Part shown: positions 32,760 through 39,498 of the stretch, in pieces | Layout: the number at the start of each line of letters is the position of its first letter | Position numbering within the stretch: position 1 is the first letter of the stretch | Source: Sphingobacteriales bacterium 46-32 | GTDB lineage: Bacteria; Bacteroidota; Bacteroidia; Chitinophagales; Chitinophagaceae | DNA: 64,000 nucleotides | Direction of reading: 5' to 3' | Assembly (NCBI GenBank): GCA_001898485.1 | Contig: MKTY01000027.1 | Coordinates: forward strand, 1-64,000 | The notes under the pieces: generated by a model | Databases searched by the model: none | Told to the model about the DNA's origin: nothing | The model's input: only the letters and a program-made list of their open reading frames with translations | Translations under genes and position numbers: made by a program

Positions 32760-33929
32760 ATGAAAATAGCGAATTTGCCGTGGAATGAGGCGCAGCGACT
32801 GGCTGAGCTTGATGCCTGTCAGATTCTGGATACACCGGTTGAAACCTCTTTCAATGAACTGACCGAATTGCTCTCCCTGGTCACCGGCTGTAGTCATGTA
32901 GCCATTTCTTTTATCGATAATAACCGTCAGTGGCTGAAAGCCAGTATTGGATTGAATGTGGAAGAATGTCCCCGCGACATATCTTTTTGCAGCCATACGA
33001 TTCTCGACCGGCAGGTAATGGTGGTGCCGGATGCGCGTGTTGATGAGCGGTTTGCTGATAATCCGATGGTGACAGATGGGCTCCGGATACGTTTTTATGC
33101 CGGGGCGCCTATTGTATCTGCCAATGGATATAATATTGGTACGGTATGCGCTTTTGACACTGAGCTTAAAAATTTTACTCCTGACCAGGAGCGGGCCATA
33201 GCCATCATTGCCGGCCAGGTGACCCGTTTGCTCGAATTACGCCTGCGTAACCTGGCAATCCGTGAAAAAGCAGAGCAACTTATCGATATAGAACGCAGCA
33301 CACTTCAGTTTGCCTTACAGCAACAGGAAATAGAACGCAAGGCCATTGGAGTGGAGCTGCATGAAAACTTTGCCCAGGTACTGGCGGCCAGTCTCATGTA
33401 TCTCAGCGTGGCTATGGAAGAAAAAGAGCTGGCGCCCCCGCTTTTACTCAAGACCCGTACTGCGCTTGAAGACCTGCTGCAGGAAATGCGCCGGTTATCG
33501 CGCACCTATAACCCTATCAGTCTTCCGGCAGTCACCCTGGAGGAAGTGCTGCGGGAGCTAATTGTACAATTTGCCAAAAAGGCCCCTTTTGACGTGGAAC
33601 TCGACTGGGAAGAAAGTCCCGCCATGTTATCGGACGAAACGGCCATTAACCTTTATCGCATCCTTGCACAGTACCTCGTGCTGCTTGAAAAAAGGGAGAT
33701 AAACGGGCCGGTGCACATACGGGTTCAGGTAGACCAGGATATACAACTGGTACTGTTGCATAGCGATCAACGTCCGCTTGATTCTGACAGGCAGCACCAA
33801 ATCAGTTTAAACGCCATTATTACCCGCATTCGCCTGCTGCACGGACAGTATGAAATCAATATTTCCCCTTCGGGCACCACCAGTTTTATGGTGACGATGC
33901 CGTTAAGCGCTAAAGAAATGATGCGCTGA
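32760..33929 (+). CDS. GAF-domain protein with degenerate histidine kinase core
   Basis: The 389-residue protein has a GAF domain (about 25-160: TSFNELTELLSLVTG, IGLNVEECPRDISFCSHTIL, GAPIVSANGYNIGTVCAFD). A coiled-coil and HisKA_3-like dimer region follows (ERKAIGVELHENFAQVLAA with His201). The ATPase region (about 290-385) is weakened. The N-box-like SDETAINLYRILAQYLVL is recognisable, but no DxGxG G1 box or GLG/G2 box is seen; the corresponding place reads LHSDQRPLDSD. ATP binding is therefore doubtful. It is probably a sensor that lost catalysis, or that works with a partner. Its last two codons and stop lie inside a repeat arm. Confidence 0.8.
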   Translation: MKIANLPWNEAQRLAELDACQILDTPVETSFNELTELLSLVTGCSHVAISFIDNNRQWLKASIGLNVEECPRDISFCSHTILDRQVMVVPDARVDERFADNPMVTDGLRIRFYAGAPIVSANGYNIGTVCAFDTELKNFTPDQERAIAIIAGQVTRLLELRLRNLAIREKAEQLIDIERSTLQFALQQQEIERKAIGVELHENFAQVLAASLMYLSVAMEEKELAPPLLLKTRTALEDLLQEMRRLSRTYNPISLPAVTLEEVLRELIVQFAKKAPFDVELDWEESPAMLSDETAINLYRILAQYLVLLEKREINGPVHIRVQVDQDIQLVLLHSDQRPLDSDRQHQISLNAIITRIRLLHGQYEINISPSGTTSFMVTMPLSAKEMMR

Positions 33930-34110
33930 TGTGCTGATCTGCTAATGTGCTGATGCTTTTACGGCCGATTTGACCAAAGCTCCAATTGCTGTTTTTTATA
34001 TCGGATCTTAGTATTGAAATACCTTCTTCTTCGGTAATTTTCGTTCATTGACAAATTAATCAAATTCCCGGAGGATTCATCATTAGCACATTAGCAGATC
34101 AGCACATTAT
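33921..34110. repeat. ATGTGCTR inverted-arm element upstream of prfB
   Basis: The left arm is 33921-33955 and the right arm 34078-34110. Positions 33929-33955 pair with 34081-34107 with a single mismatch, including a private unit ATCTGCTA found in both arms and nowhere else in the window. The left arm encodes the end (MR-stop) of the preceding gene. Confidence 0.9.
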
Positions 34111-34122
34111 CTCTCTTTTCCC

Positions 34123-34130
34123 TACCTTTG
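34123..34130 (+). promoter_or_regulatory. -7 element of prfB
   Basis: TACCTTTG matches TAnnTTTG exactly and ends 6 bp before the start codon, so the mRNA would be leaderless or nearly so. The repeat arm ends 12 bp upstream, and no TTTG lies at -33. Confidence 0.6.
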
Positions 34131-34136
34131 CGCCCT

Positions 34137-35232
34137 ATGACAATCGAAAAATTACAGGATATGCGGTCCCGCGTTACCGGGATAAGGAGGTTTCTTTGAC
34201 GTCGAGAACCGACGCCAGAAAGTAGAAGCCGATAAGCAGTTATCATTAAGTCCCGGTTTTTGGGATGATAACAAGCGCGCTACAGAAATTCTAAAAAATA
34301 TTAAGCTAAACGAGTATTGGGTCAACCTCTTTGAAGAAACAGAGACGGCGGTAGAGGATTTTGCCGTTTTATTCGAGTTTTGGAAAGGGGGTGATGCTTC
34401 GGAGGAAGAGACCCAGGCGGCCTACGATAAGGCGCTCGTTATGCTCGATGATGCCGAGTTTAAAGCCACGCTCAATGAGCCGGAAGATGAGTTGCCTGCT
34501 GTATTGCAGATCAACTCAGGAGCCGGAGGTACGGAGAGCCAGGACTGGGCCGAGATGCTTGCCCGTATGTATCGTATGTACGGCGAAAAGCAGGGCTGGA
34601 AAGTCACTGAGCTCGACTGGGTTTGGGGCGATGGTGCCGGTATCAAAACGGCTACTCTCCAGTTTGAGGGCCCGTTTGCCTATGGCTTCCTGAAAGCTGA
34701 AAGCGGCGTGCATCGTCTGGTACGTATTTCCCCCTTCGACAGCAATGCCCGTCGCCATACTTCATTCTGCTCGGTATTTGTGTACCCGCTGGTAGATGAT
34801 ACGATCAATATTGAGGTAAAGGATTCGGAAGTGAAAATGGAAACAGCCCGAAGTGGTGGTGCCGGTGGGCAGAACGTAAACAAAGTGGAAACAAAGGTAA
34901 TGCTGACCCACATCCCAACCGGTATTGTGGTGGTATGCCAGACGGAACGTACGCAGCTGGGCAACCGCGAAAAGGCGATGACCATGCTCAAAAGCCGGCT
35001 CTATGAAGAAGAGCTGCGCAAACGCAATGAAGCCAAAGATGCAGCCAACAGCAAAAAGAAAAAGATTGAATGGGGTAGCCAGATCCGCTCTTATGTTTTC
35101 CATCCCTATAAAATGATCAAGGATCACCGTACCGATTACGAAACCGGCAATATTCAACCCGTAATGGATGGTGAACTGGATGGATTTATTAAAGCATACT
35201 TGATGAGTGAGAAAGAAGCCGAGAACAGTTGA
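34137..35232 (+). CDS. prfB: peptide chain release factor 2, expressed through a +1 programmed frameshift
   Basis: RF2 recognises UAA/UGA stops. Frame one runs from ATG 34137 for 20 codons ([20 protein letters not shown]) to TGA at 34197-34199. Slippage by one base at CTT-TGA-C continues with [17 protein letters not shown] and gives 364 residues, the normal RF2 length. The domain order is an N-terminal helical domain, SPF tripeptide at about 198-200 (stop recognition) and GGQ at about 243-245 in [10 protein letters not shown] (peptidyl hydrolysis). AGGAGG sits three bases before the slippery CTT, as in the known autoregulatory site. RF2 shortage raises frameshifting and so its own synthesis. 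Confidence 0.97.
34185..34200 (+). promoter_or_regulatory. programmed +1 frameshift site of prfB
   Basis: AGGAGG (34185-34190), TTT spacer, CTT slippery codon (34194-34196), TGA stop (34197-34199) and C at 34200. This is the canonical RF2 arrangement with an internal Shine-Dalgarno-like element. Confidence 0.95.
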
Positions 35233-35237
35233 GAAGA

Positions 35238-36055
35238 ATGTGCTAATGTGCTGATATGCTGATGTGCTAATGTATTTTACCGGGAAAGCCGTTGCCGCGA
35301 TGTGAAAATGATTTTAGACAGTATGCGACAAATTTGCTGGCAACGTTGAATTAATAAATCGCAATTCGGATAAAATGAAGATGTGTTGCAAAGCTCCAGC
35401 CAGTAACAGGTTTCATCAGCTTCTTTGGCTGCGATCTTCATTTTATGAATAAAATCTTTTCGACTTTCGGAATGCTGTGCTTCTCTTACAGATGCACCTA
35501 TCGCGGTACCCGATCGAACCAACTGGTTGGCTATAATAAAATGATGTGATTCTTTTAATTGGACAGCAAAATCGATCATTTGTAGTGCAAATTGAAAGGT
35601 TAATTGAACAATCGTATTTGGTGCTTTTTTATCGGTCATTCTCAAAATAACAAATCCCGATTCAGCCAGCCATGGGAAAAAAACGTTGAAAAAAAAGAAT
35701 TTTCCCATTAAAATATCAGCACATTAGCATATCAGCACATTATTGTGGTCTGCAGGGGGCTTATTGAATCTTTATTGATACTGGCATGAACAGAGTCCGG
35801 AGAAAACACAGCACCGGCTCCGCCATGGCGGCAAAAAAGATGGAATTAAAAGCACATACGAATGCGGTGAGCAGTATAATGCGGTAGTAAACTATTCGAT
35901 CATTTCCTATTTAACTACCGGTCCAAAGCCTCGGGACGGCACCCGATTCTCCATTTCAATAGTAAAGCTTTCGAAAAAATATTTTCTTTTATTTTTCCCG
36001 GACAACAGTGATTAAAATATCAGCACATTAGCATATCAGCACATTAGCACATTAG
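35238..36055. repeat. ATGTGCTR inverted-arm element enclosing a four-helix-bundle gene
   Basis: The left arm is 35238-35273. There are two right arms, 35714-35743 and 36017-36055. All three contain the private unit ATATGCT in the same register. Positions 35707-35742 and 36011-36046 are an exact 36-bp direct repeat. The left arm starts 5 bp after the prfB stop. The four-helix-bundle gene fills the interval between the left and first right arm. Confidence 0.88.
35277..35639 (-). CDS. four helix bundle protein (S23 / 23S-rRNA intervening-sequence family)
   Basis: The 121-residue protein belongs to the S23/IVS-encoded four-helix-bundle family, related in fold to the Avd accessory protein of diversity-generating retroelements. 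Characteristic segments are FQFALQMIDFAVQL, NQLVRSGTAIGASVREAQHSESRKDFIHKMKIAAKEADETCYWLEL and a last helix ending CRILSKII. The start at 35639 (MTDKKAPNTIV) is preferred; an upstream ATG at 35708 adds 23 residues and nearly touches the repeat arm. The gene is bracketed by inverted ATGTGCTR arms four bases beyond its stop and 5-75 bases before its start. Molecular function is unknown; RNA or nucleic acid binding is suggested by relatives. Confidence 0.85.
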   Translation of the reverse strand: MTDKKAPNTIVQLTFQFALQMIDFAVQLKESHHFIIANQLVRSGTAIGASVREAQHSESRKDFIHKMKIAAKEADETCYWLELCNTSSFYPNCDLLIQRCQQICRILSKIIFTSRQRLSR

Positions 36056-36070
36056 TTGACTCATTCTCTT
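35744..36070. other. gene-free interval within the repeat element
   Basis: I see no gene. There is a perfect 12-bp palindrome, CCGCCATGGCGG (35820-35831), and the second right arm. The rest is unremarkable AT-rich DNA leading to the pruA promoter. Confidence 0.5.
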
Positions 36071-36078
36071 TACCTTTG
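36071..36078 (+). promoter_or_regulatory. -7 element of pruA
   Basis: TACCTTTG is an exact TAnnTTTG match 21 bp before the ATG. It lies 15 bp after a repeat arm. No TTTG is found at the usual upstream spacing. Confidence 0.55.
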
Positions 36079-36099
36079 CCAGCAAAATCTTCAAATCAC

Positions 36100-37731
36100 A
36101 TGAGCATTGGCACTTTTTCCTATCCTCTTCCTGCAAATGAACCGATTCTGAATTATGGTCCCGGGTCGGCTGAAAAGAAGCGGCTCAAAGAGGTACTGGC
36201 TGAATTGAAAAAGCAGGTTGCAGACATTCCCATGTATATCGGTGGAAAAGAGGTACGCACCAATAAAAAGGTGGCCCTGCATCCGCCCCATGAAACGGCC
36301 CATACCCTGGGGCATTTTCACGCCGGAGAAGAAAAACATGTGAAGCAGGCTATTGAAGCAGCACTGTCTGCCAAAGATGCCTGGGCTGCCATGAGCTGGG
36401 AAAGCCGGGCTGGTATCTTCCTCAAAGCAGCTGACCTGATTGCTACCAAATATCGCCCGTACATGAATGGTACGACCATGCTGGGACAAAGTAAAAATGC
36501 TTTTCAGGCAGAGATCGATTCGGCCTGCGAAATCATCGACTTTCTCCGTTTCAATGTACATTTTCTGAGTGAAATATATAAGCAGCAGCCGATCAGCGGA
36601 CCGGGTATGCATAACCGCATGGAATACCGCCCGCTCGAAGGTTTTGTACTGGCGGTGACACCTTTTAACTTCACTGCCATTGGCGGTAATCTCCCCACTT
36701 CTGCGGCCATGTGTGGTAACGTAGTGGTATGGAAACCGGCCAATACGCAGGTATATTCTGCCCAGATGTTTATGCGTATTCTGCAGGAAGCCGGACTGCC
36801 AGACGGGGTCATCAACCTCGTATACGTGGATGGTCCTACGCTGGGTAAGGTTTGCTTCAGCCATCGCGATTTTGCCGGCGTACACTTTACCGGTTCCACA
36901 GGCGTGTTTAATCAAATGTGGGAAACGATCGGTAAGAATATGGGCAGCTATCGCAGCTATCCGCGTATTGTGGGTGAAACCGGTGGTAAAGACTTTGTGG
37001 TAGCGCACAGCAGTGCCGATGCAGATGTGGTAGCTACTGCATTATTGCGGGGCGCATTTGAATTTCAGGGACAGAAATGTTCTGCTGCATCCAGGGCTTA
37101 TATTCCCAGCAATATTGCAGAAGAGGTAAAAAAGAAACTCGTAGCCGGTGTGAAGAGCTTTAAGATGGGCACCGTAGAAGACTTTACCAATTTTGTGAAT
37201 GCCGTGATCGATGAAAAAAGCTTTGATAAGATCAAGAGCTATATTGATAATGCCAAAAAAGATAAGAAAGCCGACATACTGGTAGGTGGTAAATGTGATA
37301 AGAGTAAAGGTTATTTTATACAGCCTACTGTTATTGAAACCAAAGACCCGCAATATGTGACCATGTGTGAGGAGATTTTTGGTCCGGTACTTACGATTTA
37401 TGTATATCCGGCCAATCAGTTTGAGAAAACCCTTGAGCTGGTTGACAATACATCGCCTTATGCGCTTACCGGTTCTATCATAGCGCGCGATCGCGGCGCC
37501 ATTGAACTGGCAACAACCCGTTTGCGGCAGGCGGCTGGTAATTTTTATATCAATGACAAACCTACCGGTGCGGTAGTAGGGCAGCAGCCTTTTGGCGGCG
37601 CCCGTGCCAGCGGTACCAACGATAAGGCTGGTTCCATTCTTAACCTGTACAGATGGTTGAGTGCACGTACGATTAAAGAAACATTTAATCCTCCGGTAGA
37701 TTACCATTATCCGTTTCTGCAGGAGAAGTAA
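36100..37731 (+). CDS. pruA: L-glutamate gamma-semialdehyde (P5C) dehydrogenase
   Basis: This NAD-dependent aldehyde dehydrogenase converts pyrroline-5-carboxylate/glutamate semialdehyde to glutamate, the second step of proline (and ornithine-derived) catabolism. It has 543 residues from ATG 36100 (MSIGTFSYPLPANEPI), the single-function form found in Bacteroidota and mitochondria. The base Glu lies in VGETGGKDFV and the nucleophile Cys in FQGQKCSAASRAYI. Further landmarks are NFTAIGGNLP, CEEIFGPVLTIYVY and QQPFGGARASGTNDKAG. An in-frame TTG at 36076 falls on the promoter and is unlikely. A strong terminator follows. Confidence 0.96.
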   Translation: MSIGTFSYPLPANEPILNYGPGSAEKKRLKEVLAELKKQVADIPMYIGGKEVRTNKKVALHPPHETAHTLGHFHAGEEKHVKQAIEAALSAKDAWAAMSWESRAGIFLKAADLIATKYRPYMNGTTMLGQSKNAFQAEIDSACEIIDFLRFNVHFLSEIYKQQPISGPGMHNRMEYRPLEGFVLAVTPFNFTAIGGNLPTSAAMCGNVVVWKPANTQVYSAQMFMRILQEAGLPDGVINLVYVDGPTLGKVCFSHRDFAGVHFTGSTGVFNQMWETIGKNMGSYRSYPRIVGETGGKDFVVAHSSADADVVATALLRGAFEFQGQKCSAASRAYIPSNIAEEVKKKLVAGVKSFKMGTVEDFTNFVNAVIDEKSFDKIKSYIDNAKKDKKADILVGGKCDKSKGYFIQPTVIETKDPQYVTMCEEIFGPVLTIYVYPANQFEKTLELVDNTSPYALTGSIIARDRGAIELATTRLRQAAGNFYINDKPTGAVVGQQPFGGARASGTNDKAGSILNLYRWLSARTIKETFNPPVDYHYPFLQEK

Positions 37732-37752
37732 GAAAGGAAAATATTTTTTCAG

Positions 37753-37778
37753 AGCCCGGTCACTCGACCGGGCTTTTT
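37753..37778 (+). terminator. Rho-independent terminator of pruA
   Basis: AGCCCGGTC (37753-37761) pairs with GACCGGGCT (37766-37774) around ACTC, then TTTTAT. Confidence 0.9.
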
Positions 37779-37865
37779 ATTTATTTCAAACAGCTTCTGA
37801 TACAATTCAGCAATGCAAAATGTCAGTTCAGGCGTCATTCAGTTCCGGCAGCCTCAATGACCTGC

Positions 37866-37873
37866 TATGTTTG
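37866..37873 (+). promoter_or_regulatory. -7 element of outer-membrane protein gene
   Basis: TATGTTTG fits TAnnTTTG. It is 31 bp before the start codon at 37905. Confidence 0.5.
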
Positions 37874-37904
37874 CATCCACATTAATCATCTAAATCAAAA
37901 GTTC

Positions 37905-38447
37905 ATGAAAAAAACATTTTTACTGATCGGTATTAGTCTTCTGTCGTTTGCAGGCTTTGCTCAAAAGGGTAACAATCAGATTAACGTGGGTGTGGAGCTG
38001 GGTCTCCCCACAGGCGATAACGGTGATGTAAGCAAGGCTGGTTTTGGCGGTACAGTAAAAGGCCTGTATGGTATTGGCACTGCCGGACAACTGAGTCTTA
38101 CTACCGGATTCATTTCTTTCTCTGCCAAAAGTGAGTTTGCTGATCTGCTTGGTGCTGATAAAATCACCAGCACAGTTGTGCCTATCCTGGCTGGCTACCG
38201 TCATCATTTCAGCGGTTTCTTTGTAGAGCCTCAGGTTGGATATGGTATCTATGGCGGTAAAATTAAAGGAGGCGATTTTGCTACCAGCGATTCAGAAGGT
38301 GCATTTACCTGGGCCGCAGGTGTGGGTTACATTTATAAAAATGCAGAAATCGGCGCCCGTTATCAAAGCATGTCGAAAGATGGCGAAAGCTCGGGTTTTG
38401 TAGGTATTCGCCTGGCATATAATTTTTCACTGGGTGGAAATAAATAA
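37905..38447 (+). CDS. outer membrane beta-barrel protein
   Basis: This small exported protein of 180 residues starts at ATG 37905 with the signal peptide MKKTFLLIGISLLSFAGFAQ. The mature part is Gly-rich with alternating hydrophobic strands (NQINVGVELGLPTGDNG, QVGYGIYGGKIKGG, AAGVGYIYKNAEIGARYQSM) and ends GIRLAYNFSLGG, with an aromatic residue in the last strand as expected for barrel insertion. It probably forms an 8-stranded barrel. The upstream in-frame extension to 37857 crosses the -7 element and is rejected. A related small barrel gene follows, separated by a terminator. Function unknown. Confidence 0.85.
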   Translation: MKKTFLLIGISLLSFAGFAQKGNNQINVGVELGLPTGDNGDVSKAGFGGTVKGLYGIGTAGQLSLTTGFISFSAKSEFADLLGADKITSTVVPILAGYRHHFSGFFVEPQVGYGIYGGKIKGGDFATSDSEGAFTWAAGVGYIYKNAEIGARYQSMSKDGESSGFVGIRLAYNFSLGGNK

Positions 38448-38473
38448 GCATTCAGCAATCGCTTATTTCAATA

Positions 38474-38504
38474 AAGGCTGTTCCCGTAAGAACAGCCTTC
38501 TTTT
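38474..38504 (+). terminator. Rho-independent terminator
   Basis: AAGGCTGTTC (38474-38483) pairs with GAACAGCCTT (38490-38499), followed by CTTTTG. Confidence 0.85.
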
Positions 38505-38646
38505 GTTATAAACAGCAACACGGGGATTTTTTAAGGCCTTTGTTACCGGAAAAGAGGGGTTGGATAATACTTAATTGAATTGGAAAATGCAATACCCGCC
38601 ACGTGGTATTCTGCAGCTTTTGCATTTATTTTAACGTAGTTAACCC

Positions 38647-38677
38647 TTTGAATTCCAAAAACTTGATCTTAAGTTTG
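38647..38677 (+). promoter_or_regulatory. complete Bacteroidota promoter of second barrel gene
   Basis: TTTG at 38647-38650, 19-bp spacer, TAAGTTTG at 38670-38677. This is the best consensus promoter in the window, giving a leader of about 35 nt. Confidence 0.75.
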
Positions 38678-38718
38678 CGGCGGAATTGATTTACATTCTA
38701 AACCACAAAACACATTTT

Positions 38719-39240
38719 ATGAAAAAGGTTTTCTTAGCCGCAACATTTGTAGTTGCAAGTTTTATGGGTGCGTATGCTCAGCCTGCTGAAGGGTTTCAGT
38801 TTGGCGGAGGCGTTCGTGCTTCTCTGCCTATTGGTAATTTTTCTGACTCTTATTCTTTTGGTATTGGTGCCGAGCTGCAGGGTGAATATGGAATCTCCGA
38901 TATGATATCGGCAGTTGCTACAACTGGTTATTCCAGCTTCTTTGGCAAAAACATTGATCTCGGTGGAGGTGTATCGTACAAACCCAAAGCAATGGGTTAT
39001 ATTCCCATCCTCGTGGGTGCGCGTGTATATCCTTCTACTAACTTCTTCGTTGGTGCACAGATCGGTTACGGTTTGTTTACAACAAGTGGTAGCAGCAATG
39101 GTGGGTTCAACTATCAGCCTCAGGTTGGCTACAATGCAGAGGCATTCCAGGTTGCTTTAAACTACAACGGCCTTTCCAAAAACGGCGGTACTACCAGCCA
39201 TCTTGGTCTGACTGCTATCTACAAATTTGGTGGTAACTAA
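38719..39240 (+). CDS. outer membrane beta-barrel protein
   Basis: The 173-residue exported protein starts at ATG 38719, with signal MKKVFLAATFVVASFMGAYAQ. The mature chain has repeated amphipathic strands: FQFGGGVRASLPIGNF, FGIGAELQGEYGISD, YIPILVGARVY and FVGAQIGYGLFTTSG. It ends HLGLTAIYKFGGN. It resembles the preceding barrel (both about 155 mature residues) and may be a distant paralogue. A strong promoter precedes it and a terminator follows, so it is probably well expressed as a single gene. No specific function can be assigned. Confidence 0.85.
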   Translation: MKKVFLAATFVVASFMGAYAQPAEGFQFGGGVRASLPIGNFSDSYSFGIGAELQGEYGISDMISAVATTGYSSFFGKNIDLGGGVSYKPKAMGYIPILVGARVYPSTNFFVGAQIGYGLFTTSGSSNGGFNYQPQVGYNAEAFQVALNYNGLSKNGGTTSHLGLTAIYKFGGN

Positions 39241-39266
39241 GCCGAAACAATTTCTTTTTTATTCCC

Positions 39267-39297
39267 GAAAGCCGGCCATTTGCCGGCTTTCTTCTTT
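39267..39297 (+). terminator. Rho-independent terminator
   Basis: GAAAGCCGGC (39267-39276) pairs with GCCGGCTTTC (39282-39291), followed by a T-rich tract. Confidence 0.88.
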
Positions 39298-39498
39298 GTA
39301 TTACGGCAGGTAAGTGCTCATATATTTCAACTTATATGAATTTAAAAACGACTGGCAAAGTGGTTGATAATTGTCAATTAATTGCATTTTAAGAGGTTTT
39401 ACTTATAGGAGATAATTGGATTGCTGAATAGTTTCGCACAGTTAAATGAATAACCGAACCATCATTTAACGCTATTCTGAACCATCCAAAAATCCAGT

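Noticed and set aside
34137-34199. prfB broken by a sequencing error
   Set aside because: The TGA lies in the exact programmed-frameshift context AGGAGG-TTT-CTT-TGA-C, so it is natural.
36091-37008. Minus-strand open frame of 305 codons
   Set aside because: Antisense to pruA, which is certain.
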